DNA from: Oscillospiraceae bacterium
GTDB lineage: Bacteria > Bacillota > Clostridia > Oscillospirales > Oscillospiraceae
Reading direction: 5' to 3'
NCBI GenBank assembly: GCA_021769865.1
Contig: JAETSB010000013.1
Coordinates: 1-64,000 of the forward strand
DNA length: 64,000 nt
Under the pieces are notes generated by a model, which saw nothing but the letters and a program-made list of their open reading frames with translations, ran no database searches and was not told the origin of the DNA. Shown piece after piece: positions 34,685-44,106 of this stretch. The translations under genes and the position numbers were made by a program. How positions within the stretch are numbered: the first letter of the stretch is position 1; each line of letters starts with the position of its first letter.

Positions 34685-35703
34685 CCGTCCTCCTCCTCTC
34701 CCAGGTAAAAGGCCCAGGTCATCAGCAGCTCGTCCCGGCGGCCGCTGACCCGCTCCACATCGTAGTCCACCAGAGGAATGTCCTCCAGCGCCGGCAGCTC
34801 TCCGGCGGGCTCCACGTCCCCCCGGACGGAGCGTCGGAAAAACTGCTCGGTCAGCAGCCGCTGCACCGCCTCGCTGACCGTGAAGTCCAAAAAGGCCCTC
34901 GCGTTTCCCTCATGGGCGGCCCCCCGGATCAGGGCGCTGGCGTCCGGGACGCAGCTGGTGCCGTCTCCGGGGTAGACCAGGGTCAGGTCGTCCCCGGCGG
35001 CAATGCGCTTCAGCGCCGTCTCCTCCAGGGTCACGCCCACCAGGGCGCCGCCCCCGGCCACGGCCCCCAGCACGTCGCCGGAGCCCTCCAGCTGCCGCCC
35101 GGCCAGGTTCTCCGCCAGGGCCCGGAGCAGGTCCTCCTCCCCGCCGTCCACCGCCAGCAGGAAGGTCCCCAGGGCGGTGAAGCTGGAGCCGGACACCGAC
35201 GGGTCGGCAAAGGCGATCCGCCCCCGGAGCCCCGGGTCCAGCAGGTCCCGCCAGCCCGTCACCTGTCCCGGGCGCACCAGCTTGGTGTTGTAGATCAGCA
35301 CCACCGGCAGGGCGGAGAAGGGGGTCCACAGGTCCCCGCCGTCCCGAAACCGAGTCTGGATGTTCTCCGCCTCGCCACAGGCGTAGGGGGCGAAGCAGTC
35401 CCGGTAGGACGCCAGACTCTCCACGCCGCCGCCAAACATCACGTCCGCCGCCGGGTGGTCCGCCTCCGCGCGGATGCGCTCCAGCAGCTCGTTGGTTCCT
35501 CCCGTCACCACGTCCACCCAGATCCCGGTGCGCTGCTCGAACTCCTTGACAATGGGCCGGTAGACCTCCTCCTTGTGAGAGGTATAGATCACCAGCCGTT
35601 CCTCCTCCGCCGGGGCGTAGGCGGCGGTCTCCGGCGCGGCGGGCCCGCAGCCCGTCAGAACCAGCAGGGCGCACAGCGCCGCCGCCAGGCGTTTCCTTCT
35701 CAC
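34681..35703 (-). CDS. Extracellular binding lipoprotein of a three-component sensing system
   Basis: 340 residues. The lipoprotein signal (MRRKRLAAALCALLVLTGC) has its lipobox Cys at about 19. The body is an iron/phosphoester-type binding fold (ERLVIYTSHKEEVYRPIVKEFEQRTGI, TGGTNELLERIRAE, ADVMFGGGVESLASY, LPVVLIYNTKLV, GRIAFADPSVSGSSFTAL). It is cotranscribed with the kinase and regulator (4-base overlap), as in PgtC/AfuA-like systems where a binding protein feeds the kinase. The start is GTG 35703 with AAGGAGG 7 bases upstream. Confidence 0.85.
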   Translation of the reverse strand: MRRKRLAAALCALLVLTGCGPAAPETAAYAPAEEERLVIYTSHKEEVYRPIVKEFEQRTGIWVDVVTGGTNELLERIRAEADHPAADVMFGGGVESLASYRDCFAPYACGEAENIQTRFRDGGDLWTPFSALPVVLIYNTKLVRPGQVTGWRDLLDPGLRGRIAFADPSVSGSSFTALGTFLLAVDGGEEDLLRALAENLAGRQLEGSGDVLGAVAGGGALVGVTLEETALKRIAAGDDLTLVYPGDGTSCVPDASALIRGAAHEGNARAFLDFTVSEAVQRLLTEQFFRRSVRGDVEPAGELPALEDIPLVDYDVERVSGRRDELLMTWAFYLGEEEDG

Positions 35704-35787
35704 CGCGGGCCCTCCTTTCCGGGCGCCAGAGGACGCCCTTGTCTATCTTGGCTTATACTATACCACATTCACCGGGTCCGTTTCATC

Positions 35788-35867
35788 TAAATCTGACAAA
35801 AATCTCAGAGGGAAACAAAAAAACGCAGATTTACCCCCTGTTATTTTTTTCCACCAGCCTATACAAT
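35788..35867 (+). promoter_or_regulatory. Probable activated promoter of the ABC importer operon
   Basis: A good -10 (TACAAT, 35862-35867) has no good -35 17 bases upstream, typical of an activator-dependent promoter. AAATCTGAC and AAATCTCAG occur about 11 bases apart, and an inverted CAGATTT lies nearer the promoter. They are candidate sites for the YesN-type regulator. Confidence 0.4.
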
Positions 35868-35930
35868 AAGGACAACGGCGCCGGATCAAACACGCCGGGT
35901 TTTGTCAAAAATACCGAAGGAGGAATTGTG

Positions 35931-37355
35931 ATGAAAAGACTCTCTGCGCTGCTGCTGACCCTGGTCATGCTGCTTTCCCTGGCCGCCTGCGGTGGAAACG
36001 GCGGCTCCGCGCCCGCCGCCCAGGACACGCCCCCCGCCCAGACCGAGGGAGACGCCGCCCCCGCCCCCAAGGACGAGGCGCCCGCCCCCGCGGACGACGC
36101 AAACCTGACGGAGACCCAGAAGATCATCAAAGAGGCCGAGAGCATGAGCCTGGAGGACCTGGCCAAAAAGGCCATCGAGGAATCCAACGGTAAAATGTTC
36201 TACGGCGTGGGCAACTCCAGCCGCGGCAAGAGCGCCCTGCCCCTGTTCATTGAGTACTTGCAGTCCATCGACTCCAGCTATAGCATGGAGTTCGAGTGGC
36301 AGCAGCCCAAGAACAACAAGATCTTCGACCAGCTCACCGCAGACTCCCTGAAGGATACGGGCACCTTCGCCATGACCCTGATCCAGGACGGCAACCAGAT
36401 TGAGAGCAAGATGGTCCAGACCGGCATCCTGGACACCTTCATCCCCAAGGAGTGGGCCGAGGCCAACGGCACCTCCGCCGACGCCTATACCGGCTACCTG
36501 GCCCTCCAGACCCTGAACAAGGTCTTCATGTACAACAACACCGGCTCCAAGACCTATGACAACTGCTGGGACTTCGTGGCCGAGGGCGAGCACGGCCTGT
36601 ACATGGACATCGACTCCGAGATCGTGGGCAAGAACTTCCTGTACATGCTCACGGCCGACACCTACGCCGGCTGGCTGAAGGACGCCTTCAACGCCCTGAG
36701 CGCCGATGAGCAGGCGTACTTCCAGCCCACCATCAAGGAGATGGAGTCCGAGGCCGCCGACCTGGGCCTGGGCGCCGACGGCGCGTATGCCCTGGCCTGG
36801 ATCAAGCTGTGGGTGGAGAGCTACAACGCCCAGACCGACGACGGCCCCATCTGCAACACCCTGGTGGACAAGTCCGCCACTGACCAGTTCGGCCTGCTGG
36901 TGTACTCCAAGCTGCGCTCCGTGGAGGAGTCCAGCTCCGTCTCCGTCAACAACATCAACGTGGCGGCCTATGACGACGGATACACTGGAATCGGCGGCTA
37001 CGGCTACTGCCACTACCTGTTCGTCACCGACAACTCTCCCCTGCCCTGGACCGCCTGCGCCTTCATCGCCTACATGACCGAGACCGTGGACGGCTTCTCC
37101 GCCTGGGGCAAGGACATGGGCGGCTACTCCTCCAATCCCACCGTGGCCGAGGCCACCGAGGCCCAGTACGGCCACTCCAAGGGCGGCATGGCCGAGGACG
37201 GCGTCACCGTGGAGTTCGAGGCCAAGAACGACCGTGGCTACGACTGGTGGACCACCGACGGCAAGCTGGTCCTGGAGGACCCCGAGTACTGCGCCGACGT
37301 GGCCTTCACCGTGGGCAGCTGGGTCGAGATGCTGACCAAGTACAGCGCGGGCTGA
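35931..37355 (+). CDS. ABC transporter substrate-binding lipoprotein
   Basis: 474 residues. The signal has lipobox LSLAAC (Cys about 20) and a Pro/Ala/Glu linker to about 60. The mature part resembles iron/putrescine-type binding proteins (FIEYLQSIDSSYSMEFEWQQPKNNKIFDQLTADSL, FMYNNTGSKTYDNCWDFVAE, SPLPWTACAFIAYMTE). It is paired with an FbpB-like permease and an ATPase. The substrate is unknown. ATG 35931 follows AAGGAGGA by 7 bases. Confidence 0.85.
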   Translation: MKRLSALLLTLVMLLSLAACGGNGGSAPAAQDTPPAQTEGDAAPAPKDEAPAPADDANLTETQKIIKEAESMSLEDLAKKAIEESNGKMFYGVGNSSRGKSALPLFIEYLQSIDSSYSMEFEWQQPKNNKIFDQLTADSLKDTGTFAMTLIQDGNQIESKMVQTGILDTFIPKEWAEANGTSADAYTGYLALQTLNKVFMYNNTGSKTYDNCWDFVAEGEHGLYMDIDSEIVGKNFLYMLTADTYAGWLKDAFNALSADEQAYFQPTIKEMESEAADLGLGADGAYALAWIKLWVESYNAQTDDGPICNTLVDKSATDQFGLLVYSKLRSVEESSSVSVNNINVAAYDDGYTGIGGYGYCHYLFVTDNSPLPWTACAFIAYMTETVDGFSAWGKDMGGYSSNPTVAEATEAQYGHSKGGMAEDGVTVEFEAKNDRGYDWWTTDGKLVLEDPEYCADVAFTVGSWVEMLTKYSAG

Positions 37356-37389
37356 TCCAGAGCTTTCATTCCCTGAAGCAAACCAAGCA

Positions 37390-37421
37390 GGTCCGGGGGG
37401 CGCGGACGCGCGCCCCGGACC
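37390..37421 (+). other. Hairpin between binding-protein and permease genes
   Basis: GGTCCGGGG...CCCCGGACC with an inner GCGCG/CGCGC, no strong U-tract. It probably protects the binding-protein mRNA, as at 28316. Confidence 0.6.
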
Positions 37422-37465
37422 TCTCTTAATACCCGAACCCCGGAACGTTAGGAGGAGTGCTTACC

Positions 37466-39295
37466 ATGAACGAACCCACCGCCCTCCGGGCCAGCAAGTC
37501 CACCATCTTCCTCAACAAGGTCAAGGCCTTTTTCTCCAAGCCTCACAACGTCATCCTGGTGCTGATGGGCATTGTGCTGACGGTGACCACCGTGGCCCCC
37601 ATCGTCGCCATCGTGGAGGACACCTTCAAGATCCACCCGGGCACCATCGACGCCCACCTCACCGGGCAGGCGGCGGGCTACACCGTGGTGAACTACGTGG
37701 ACCTCTTCACCAGCCGCCTGGCCAAGACCAATCTCTGGACTCCCCTGCTGAACACCGTCCTGCTGGCGGTGGGCACCTGCGTGGTGTCCATCCTCTTCGG
37801 CGGCGTGTTCGCCTTCCTCATCACCCGGACCAACCTGGCCTGGCGGAAGTACCTCAGCTCCATCTTTATCTTCCCCTACATCATGCCCCAGTGGACCCTG
37901 GCCGTGGTGTGGCAGAACCTCTTCAACTCCAACGCGATTACCGGCACGTCCAACGGCCTGCTGGCGGCCACGGCGGGCATCAACATGCCCCTCTGGTGGT
38001 GCCAGGGCCTCTTCCCCAGCCTGGTGGTGCTGGGCCTGCACTACGCCCCCTTCGCCTACATCCTCATCGGCGGCATCTTCCGCAACATGGACGCCAACCT
38101 GGAGGAGGCCGCCACCATTCTGGACACCCCCAAGTGGCGCATCATGACCAAGGTCACCCTGCCCATGGTGAAGCCCGCCATTCTCTCCACCATCCTGCTG
38201 GTATTCGGCAGCTCCATGGGCTCCTATCCCGTGCCCCATTACCTGGGGCTCACCACCCTGTCCACCAAGTACGTCTCCCTGAACTCCAAGTACACCGGCG
38301 AGGCCAGCATCCTGGCCATCATCATGATGTTCTTCGGCGTGGCCATCATGCTTTTAAACCAGCTCTCCCTCACCAGCCGGAAGAGCTACACCACCGTCAC
38401 CGGCAAGTCCGGCCAGATCTCCAAGATCAACCTGGGCCGGGCGGGGAAGTACGTCATCGCCCTGGCGCTGGTGATCGTCACCTTCTTCACCAGCATCTTC
38501 CCCATCGTCTCCTTCGCCTTTGAGACCTTCCTGCCCAACCCCGGGGATTACTCCTTCCTCTACACCGGCGACACGGACAACCTCACCACCAAGTGGTGGG
38601 TAACCGACGAGAACGTCTCCGAAAACGGCATGTACGGGCAGAAGGGCATCCTCCACAACGAGACCATCTGGCGGGCCTTCAAGGGCACCATCTGGGTCAG
38701 CGTCTGCTGCTCCCTCATCGCCGGCACCATCGGCACCCTCATCGGCTACGCCGTGTCCAAGAACCGGCGAAGTAAATGGGCCAATTACGTCAACAGCGTG
38801 GCCTTCCTGCCATATCTGATGCCCTCCATCGCCGTGGGCGTGGCCTTCTTCATCCTGTTCTCCAACCAGTACGTGAATCTCTTCAACACCTACACTTTGC
38901 TCATCATCACCGGCACCATCAAATACATCCCCTTCGCCTCCCGGAGCTCCCTGAACTCCATGCTCCAGCTCTCCGGCGAGATCGAGGAGGCGGCCATCAT
39001 CCAGGACATCCCCTGGATCAAGCGGATGACCCGCATCATCATCCCCATCCAGAAGTCGTCCATCATCAGCGGCTACCTGCTGCCCTTCATGACCTGCCTC
39101 CGGGAGCTGAGCCTGTTCATGCTTCTCTGCACCCAGGGCTTCATCCTCTCCACCACCCTGGACTACTTCGACGAGATGGGCCTGTACGCCTTCTCCAGCG
39201 GCATCAACCTGATTTTGATCATCACCATCCTGGTCTGCAACACGCTGGTCAACAAGGTCACCGGCGCCAGCCTGGACAAGGGAATTGGAGGTTAA
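37466..39295 (+). CDS. Fused ABC permease (FbpB type, two permease units)
   Basis: 609 residues, about 12 membrane helices in two homologous halves. Each half has an EAA loop: EEAATILDTPKWRIMTKVTLPM (about 213-234) and EEAAIIQDIPWIKRMTRIIIPI (about 512-533). Iron- and thiamine-type importers use such fusions. ATG 37466 is preferred over GTG 37457, which lies in the GGAGGAG ribosome site. Confidence 0.92.
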   Translation: MNEPTALRASKSTIFLNKVKAFFSKPHNVILVLMGIVLTVTTVAPIVAIVEDTFKIHPGTIDAHLTGQAAGYTVVNYVDLFTSRLAKTNLWTPLLNTVLLAVGTCVVSILFGGVFAFLITRTNLAWRKYLSSIFIFPYIMPQWTLAVVWQNLFNSNAITGTSNGLLAATAGINMPLWWCQGLFPSLVVLGLHYAPFAYILIGGIFRNMDANLEEAATILDTPKWRIMTKVTLPMVKPAILSTILLVFGSSMGSYPVPHYLGLTTLSTKYVSLNSKYTGEASILAIIMMFFGVAIMLLNQLSLTSRKSYTTVTGKSGQISKINLGRAGKYVIALALVIVTFFTSIFPIVSFAFETFLPNPGDYSFLYTGDTDNLTTKWWVTDENVSENGMYGQKGILHNETIWRAFKGTIWVSVCCSLIAGTIGTLIGYAVSKNRRSKWANYVNSVAFLPYLMPSIAVGVAFFILFSNQYVNLFNTYTLLIITGTIKYIPFASRSSLNSMLQLSGEIEEAAIIQDIPWIKRMTRIIIPIQKSSIISGYLLPFMTCLRELSLFMLLCTQGFILSTTLDYFDEMGLYAFSSGINLILIITILVCNTLVNKVTGASLDKGIGG

Positions 39296-39298
39296 ATT

Positions 39299-40912
39299 AT
39301 GCCTGAGATCCGATTAGAGCACGTGACCAAGCGGTGGGGCAAGTTCTACGCCGTGGACGATTTGAACCTGGTCATCGGCGACAACTCCTTCGTCACCCTG
39401 CTGGGCCCCTCCGGCTGCGGCAAGACCACCACCCTGCGGATGATCGCCGGGCTGGAGACCCCCACCAGCGGCCGGATCACCATCGGGGACAAGGTGGTGT
39501 TCGACTCCCGCCTGGGCATCAACATCCCCGCCAACAAGCGCAAGGTGGGCTTCCTCTTCCAGAACTACGCCCTGTGGCCCAACATGACCGTATACGAGAA
39601 CATCGCCTTCGGCCTCTCCAACATCAAGGAGCCCCTGCCCAAGGTGGACTTCGAGGCCAAGAACGCCGCCCGCCTGGCGGAGATTCTGTCCACCCCCGGC
39701 GAGGTGGTGAAGGTCCTGGACGACTGCCGGGACAAGACCGGGAAGATTGACGAGAAAAAAGCCTACATCAAGCTCATCGACGCCTTCACCATCTCCCAGT
39801 ACACGGCGAAAAAGCTCTACGGCTATCACCTGGAGTCCGGGAAGGACGTGTCCGCCGAGGCCGCCGCCCTCCGGGAGAAGGCGGAGAACGCGAAAAAGGG
39901 CCTTAATGAGAGCTTCGAGGCCGTCCGGGACGGCCAGGTGGTTCTGGAGACCCGGAAGCTTACCAAGGAGGAGATCGATCTCTCCGTCCGCCGGGTGTCC
40001 CGGATCGTGAAGATCGGCATGTTCATGGACCGCTACCCGGCGGAGCTCTCCGGCGGCCAGCAGCAGCGGGTGGCCATCGCCCGGACCCTGGCCCCCGAGC
40101 CCTCGGTGCTCTTCATGGACGAGCCCCTGAGCAATCTGGACGCCAAGCTGCGCCTGGAGATGCGCTACGAGCTCCAGCGGCTCCACGTGGAGACCGGGTC
40201 CACCTTCGTCTACGTCACCCACGACCAGATGGAGGCCATGACCCTGGCCACCCAGATCTGCCTCATCAACAACGGCGTCCTCCAGCAGTACGACGCGCCG
40301 CTGACCGTCTACAACCGCCCCAACAACCTGTTCGTGGCCGACTTCGTGGGCAACCCCTCCATCAACTTCGTGGAGGCCAAGGGGTCCCAGCGGGCGGACG
40401 GAGCGGTGGAGCTTACCATACTGGGGGACAAACAGGCGGTGTTCCACCCTGCTCAGCCCCTGGACCTCCCCGGCTGGTTCAAGGCCCGGGACGAGCATGA
40501 CGCGCTTCTCGCCGAGGAACACAAGCAAAAAGCCGCGGAGAAGGGCTTCGTGGAGAAGGGAAACAAGGACGAGACCTTCCGCTATCACATCGCGAAAGTC
40601 GAGGAGGAGGACCTCTCCCTCCAGGAGGAGCCGGTGCTGACCAACGAGGACCTGGTGCTGGGCATCCGCCCGGAGTTTATCGGCATCGCGGACAGCGGCG
40701 CCCTGGCCGGGGAGATCTACGGCGCCATGCCCACCGGCATGGAGTCCACCATCAAGGTCCGCATCGGGGACTTCCTGCTCACCGGCGTGGTGTTCGGCAG
40801 CACGCTGTTCACCATCGGGACCCAGGTCCACGTGGACGTCTCCGGGGACAACATCATGCTCTTCGACCGCAGGAGCGGCAAGTGCGTGGCCTTCGGCTCC
40901 CTGGAGTGCTGA
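39299..40912 (+). CDS. ABC importer ATPase with a large helical-domain insertion
   Basis: 537 residues. Walker [11 protein letters not shown] is at about 37-46, Q-loop Gln88 ([10 protein letters not shown]), signature LSGGQQQ from residue 250, Walker [17 protein letters not shown], then the switch His in [13 protein letters not shown]. In MalK-type ATPases the Q-loop and signature are about 52 residues apart; here they are 162 apart, so about 110 residues (roughly 105-235, Lys/Glu-rich, helical) are inserted. The C-terminal TOBE-type region is also long. It ends the importer operon. Confidence 0.9.
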   Translation: MPEIRLEHVTKRWGKFYAVDDLNLVIGDNSFVTLLGPSGCGKTTTLRMIAGLETPTSGRITIGDKVVFDSRLGINIPANKRKVGFLFQNYALWPNMTVYENIAFGLSNIKEPLPKVDFEAKNAARLAEILSTPGEVVKVLDDCRDKTGKIDEKKAYIKLIDAFTISQYTAKKLYGYHLESGKDVSAEAAALREKAENAKKGLNESFEAVRDGQVVLETRKLTKEEIDLSVRRVSRIVKIGMFMDRYPAELSGGQQQRVAIARTLAPEPSVLFMDEPLSNLDAKLRLEMRYELQRLHVETGSTFVYVTHDQMEAMTLATQICLINNGVLQQYDAPLTVYNRPNNLFVADFVGNPSINFVEAKGSQRADGAVELTILGDKQAVFHPAQPLDLPGWFKARDEHDALLAEEHKQKAAEKGFVEKGNKDETFRYHIAKVEEEDLSLQEEPVLTNEDLVLGIRPEFIGIADSGALAGEIYGAMPTGMESTIKVRIGDFLLTGVVFGSTLFTIGTQVHVDVSGDNIMLFDRRSGKCVAFGSLEC

Positions 40913-40931
40913 GGGCCCCTTAAACAAATCA

Positions 40932-40969
40932 ATCCGGAGGGCGGGAAATCCCGCCCTTCGGATTTTTTC
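40932..40969 (+). terminator. Terminator of the ABC importer operon
   Basis: ATCCGGAGGGCGGG-aaat-CCCGCCCTTCGGAT (one G-T pair) followed by TTTTTC. Confidence 0.9.
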
Positions 40970-40983
40970 GTCCCGGCCCGCCG

Positions 40984-41012
40984 TTGACAAGCGGAGGCCC
41001 AAATGATAAGAT
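40984..41012 (+). promoter_or_regulatory. pyrG promoter
   Basis: TTGACA (40984-40989), 17 bases, TAAGAT (41007-41012). The start point falls near GGGT (41017-41020). The leader has a CCCGGCGGG-cggg-CCCGCCGGG hairpin (41029-41050) just before the ribosome site. Confidence 0.85.
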
Positions 41013-41075
41013 GAACGGGTGTATGCAACCCGGCGGGCGGGCCCGCCGGGCAGAACGAAAGAATAGGAGAGCGGT

Positions 41076-42674
41076 ATGGCTACGAAATACGTATTTGTCA
41101 CCGGCGGCGTGGTCTCGGGCCTGGGCAAGGGCATCTGCGCGGCGTCCCTGGGGCGGCTTTTGAAGCAGCGGGGCGTCCGGGTGCGGAACCAGAAATTCGA
41201 CCCCTATATCAACGTGGACCCCGGCACCATGAGCCCCTACCAGCACGGCGAGGTCTTCGTCACCGAGGACGGCGCCGAGACCGACCTGGACCTGGGCCAC
41301 TACGAGCGCTTTGTGGACGAGGACCTTTCCGGCAACAGCTCCATCTCCTCCGGCAAGATCTACTGGTCCGTGCTGAACCGGGAGCGTCGGGGGGACTACC
41401 TGGGGGCCACCGTCCAGATCATCCCCCACATCACCAACGAGATCAAGAGCCGGGTCTACGCCATGGCCGGGGACAATGTGGACGTGGCCATCTGCGAGAT
41501 CGGCGGCACCGTGGGCGACATTGAGTCCCAGCCCTTCCTGGAGGCCATCCGCCAGGTCCGGGCCGAGCGGCCCCAGGGGGACGTGCTCTTCATCCACGTG
41601 CCCCTCATCGTCGAGGTCCCCGGCTCCGGGGAGCTGAAGTCCAAACCCACCCAGCACTCCGTGAAGGAGCTCCTGGGCCTGGGCATCCAGCCGGACATCC
41701 TGGTCTGCCGCTGCGACACCCCCATTACCGACGACATCCGGCGGAAGATCGCCCTCTTCTGCAACGTGGAGCCCGACTGCGTCATCCAAAACGCCACTGC
41801 CGAGACCCTCTATGAGGTCCCCCTGCTCATGGCCAGGGAGGGCCTGGACGAAGTGGTCTGCCGGAAGCTGGGCCTCATCACCCACCAGCCGGACCTCCGG
41901 GAGTGGACCGCCATGGTCCAGCGGGAGAAGAACGCCAGCAGGCACGTGGAAATCGCCCTGGTCGGCAAGTACGTCCAGCTCCACGACGCGTACCTCTCCG
42001 TGGTGGAGGCCCTGAACCACGCGGGCACCGCCAACGACGTGGTGGTGGACATCCGCTGGGTAAACTCCGAGACCCTGACGGAGAAGAATGTAAAACAGGA
42101 GCTGGAGGGCTGCGCCGGAATCATCGTCCCCGGCGGCTTCGGCGAGCGGGGCATCGAGGGCATGATCCAGGCGGTCCGCTACGCCCGGGAGAACAAGGTC
42201 CCCTACTTCGGCGTGTGCCTGGGGATGCAGATGGCCGTCATTGAGTTCGCCCGGCACGTCCTGGGCTACGCCGACGCCCACTCCTCCGAGTTCTCCGAGA
42301 CCACCCAGCACCCGGTCATCGCCCTGATGCCGGACCAGGTGAACGTCACCGACAAGGGCGGCACCATGCGCCTGGGCCGTTACCCCTGCGAGCTGAAAGA
42401 GGGTACGGAGAGCCGCCGCCTCTACGGCGCGGCGGAGATCTCCGAGCGCCACCGCCACCGCTTTGAGTTCAACAACGACTTCCGCGCCGAGATGGAGGCC
42501 AAGGGCCTGGTGCTGGCGGGCCTGTCCCCCAGCGGGCACCTGGTGGAGATTGTCGAGCTGCCGGACCACCCCTGGTTCGTGGGCGTGCAGTTCCACCCGG
42601 AGTTTAAGAGCCGGCCTGACCGGCCTCACCCGCTGTTTTACGGGTTCGTGAAAGCCTCGGCGGAGAAGGCATAA
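41076..42674 (+). CDS. pyrG: CTP synthase
   Basis: 532 residues. It aminates UTP to CTP. The N-terminal synthetase starts [23 protein letters not shown] (P-loop) and has [17 protein letters not shown] and [11 protein letters not shown]. The C-terminal class I glutaminase (about 290-532) has the oxyanion strand [11 protein letters not shown], nucleophile Cys in [12 protein letters not shown], and [23 protein letters not shown] precedes ATG 41076. Confidence 0.97.
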   Translation: MATKYVFVTGGVVSGLGKGICAASLGRLLKQRGVRVRNQKFDPYINVDPGTMSPYQHGEVFVTEDGAETDLDLGHYERFVDEDLSGNSSISSGKIYWSVLNRERRGDYLGATVQIIPHITNEIKSRVYAMAGDNVDVAICEIGGTVGDIESQPFLEAIRQVRAERPQGDVLFIHVPLIVEVPGSGELKSKPTQHSVKELLGLGIQPDILVCRCDTPITDDIRRKIALFCNVEPDCVIQNATAETLYEVPLLMAREGLDEVVCRKLGLITHQPDLREWTAMVQREKNASRHVEIALVGKYVQLHDAYLSVVEALNHAGTANDVVVDIRWVNSETLTEKNVKQELEGCAGIIVPGGFGERGIEGMIQAVRYARENKVPYFGVCLGMQMAVIEFARHVLGYADAHSSEFSETTQHPVIALMPDQVNVTDKGGTMRLGRYPCELKEGTESRRLYGAAEISERHRHRFEFNNDFRAEMEAKGLVLAGLSPSGHLVEIVELPDHPWFVGVQFHPEFKSRPDRPHPLFYGFVKASAEKA

Positions 42675-42681
42675 AAACAAC

Positions 42682-42707
42682 AGGAGCTCCGGCCTTCCGG
42701 AGCTCCT
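42682..42707 (-). terminator. Terminator after the small HTH gene
   Basis: AGGAGCTCCGG-cctt-CCGGAGCTCCT, with GTTGTTTTT following on the minus strand. It also lies just after pyrG on the plus strand. Confidence 0.8.
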
Positions 42708-42954
42708 AAGTTTCCAATAATTCTTCTACCGTGACTTCCAGCGCCTGGGCCAGGGCTTTCAGCTCGATGTCCGTCACGAACCGCTCCCCGCTCTCAATGC
42801 GCTGGACCGCGTTCTTGTCCACGTCCAGGCCGCCCAGCTGGAGCATGTCCGCCAACCCCCGCTGGGACAGCTTCGGCGTCCTGGCCTTGCGCAGGGCGGC
42901 TACCTGAGCGCCGCAAAGATTGTGCTTCCCGTCTGGGGCGTAATTCTTGTACAT
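42706..42954 (-). CDS. XRE-family helix-turn-helix protein
   Basis: 82 residues. The HTH reads CGAQVAALRKARTPKLSQRGLADML, KNAVQRIESGERFVTDIELKALAQALEV. AAGGA lies 7 bases before ATG 42954. It is divergent from a small helical protein gene and faces a dyad operator (42966-42984), so it probably regulates both. Confidence 0.85.
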   Translation of the reverse strand: MYKNYAPDGKHNLCGAQVAALRKARTPKLSQRGLADMLQLGGLDVDKNAVQRIESGERFVTDIELKALAQALEVTVEELLET

Positions 42955-42964
42955 AAAACCATCC

Positions 42965-43007
42965 TTGACATTTAGTGATTGTCATTTTAGCTATTTTATG
43001 ATATCCT
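42965..43007 (+). promoter_or_regulatory. Divergent promoter region with dyad operator
   Basis: TTGTCA (42979-42984), 17 bases, TATCCT (43002-43007) drives the plus-strand gene. The dyad TGACA-N9-TGTCA (42966-42984) covers its -35. Confidence 0.5.
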
Positions 43008-43050
43008 GTAAGAACAACTGACATTCACAAAAGGTCATACGGAGGTTTTT

Positions 43051-43311
43051 ATGGAAGAAGTAACACTGACTGCACAGGAGGAACTGGCGGCGGAGGCCAT
43101 CGGCCTGGAGGCCATGCGGTATTTGAAGCAGACGGAAACTATCCGGAGGATTGCCCAGGAGACAGAGAAGAAGGCCATAGAGGTACTGGAGGAGATCCGG
43201 CGGGTGCTGAACGACGACAGTCTGGAGGACCCGGAGTGCTTCCAGCGCATCGAGGCCATCCTGACGGCGCTGGAAAACGCCGGGATTTTCACCAGCCGCC
43301 ACGACTGGTAA
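43051..43311 (+). CDS. Small acidic helical protein, function unknown
   Basis: 86 residues, almost fully helical and Glu-rich (EELAAEAIGLEAMRYLKQTE, EVLEEIRRVLNDDSLEDPE, AILTALENAGIF). CGGAGG lies 6 bases before ATG 43051. It is divergent from the HTH gene and shares its promoter region. No family was recognised. Confidence 0.7.
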   Translation: MEEVTLTAQEELAAEAIGLEAMRYLKQTETIRRIAQETEKKAIEVLEEIRRVLNDDSLEDPECFQRIEAILTALENAGIFTSRHDW

Positions 43312-43349
43312 CACCCGAAATCCTTTTGCTGATATCAAGGAGTATGTTT

Positions 43350-43388
43350 ATGAAACAAAACCATTTTGCATCGGAGAGTGTCTGCTGA
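43350..43388 (+). CDS. Possible 12-codon leader peptide
   Basis: ATG 43350 to TGA 43388, MKQNHFASESVC, with AAGGAG 6 bases upstream. It is followed at once by the inverted repeat CCGGGAGG...CCTCCCGG (43389-43428) and then the RNHCP gene. The order peptide - hairpin - gene is like translational attenuators, but there is no second line of evidence. Confidence 0.3.
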   Translation: MKQNHFASESVC

Positions 43389-43463
43389 CCGGGAGGCTGG
43401 CAAATACACACTCCGCCATTCCTCCCGGAAGATTATGGAATATCTTCAGGAGGAACACTCATC

Positions 43464-43889
43464 ATGAACCGTGAAAATAAACGGAAGTTATACGAAAAAG
43501 GCTATTACAAAACCCATCCCTGTACCGACGCCTTCACCTGCCGGGTCTGCGGCCGCCTGGTCACACCCGGCGGGGCAGGCGCGGACCACCGCAATCACTG
43601 CCCCAACTGCCTCTCCAGCGTCCACCTGGACGTGGAGCCCGGCGACCGGGCGGCGGACTGCGGCGGCGTCATGGACCCCATTGCCGTGTGGGTCCGCAAG
43701 GGCGGCGAGTGGGCCGTGGTCCACCGCTGCCGCCGCTGCGGGACCTTGGGCTCCAACCGGATTGCCGCAGACGACAATCCCATGAAGCTGATGAGCATCG
43801 CCATGAAGCCCCTGTGCGCCCCGCCCTTCCCGCTGGAGCGCATTGAAGAGATGACCGCTCTCATGGGCGGCAGCGGGTCCATGGGATAG
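43464..43889 (+). CDS. RNHCP-domain protein
   Basis: 141 residues. It carries the family signature DHRNHCPNCLSSVHLD and further Cys pairs (FTCRVCGRLV, HRCRRCGTLGSNRIAADDNP), so it probably binds zinc. RNHCP proteins are small, cytoplasmic and of unknown role. AGGAGGA precedes ATG 43464. Base usage matches the neighbours. Confidence 0.88.
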   Translation: MNRENKRKLYEKGYYKTHPCTDAFTCRVCGRLVTPGGAGADHRNHCPNCLSSVHLDVEPGDRAADCGGVMDPIAVWVRKGGEWAVVHRCRRCGTLGSNRIAADDNPMKLMSIAMKPLCAPPFPLERIEEMTALMGGSGSMG

Positions 43890-43934
43890 ATCAAATTCTA
43901 CCGATAGAAGAGCAAAAAAAGCCCGAAGGGCCCA

Positions 43935-44033
43935 TACTTCCTTTTCTCTTTTGGACCGTGCACGGCCCGTTTTCTCTTTTCCTTCTGGAAGGAAAAGAGA
44001 AAATGGGGGGTGCAATGAACCAGCCATCGCTGG
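43935..44033 (-). repeat. 99-bp dispersed structured element, copy 2 (inverted)
   Basis: Reverse complement of copy 1 at 3814-3912 with three differences in 99 bases. In plus coordinates arm C is 43937-43952, spacer 43953-43969, arm B 43970-43985, arm A 43988-44003. The three differences fall one in each arm at corresponding positions, so A still pairs with B and C is still the exact mirror of B. It lies between the RNHCP gene and a peptidase gene. Open frames crossing it on both strands are judged spurious. Confidence 0.9.
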
Positions 44034-44106
44034 CATCCAATCCATCCCGCGCGTCAGCGCCGAAAAAATCCTTCCCCGCTGGGGAAACAGGAAGGACAGT
44101 CTTTCT

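Noticed and set aside
41017-41075. CTP-sensing reiterative-transcription attenuator of pyrG
   Set aside because: The start point has GGG, but the leader hairpin has no U-tract and no pairing partner as in Bacillus pyrG.
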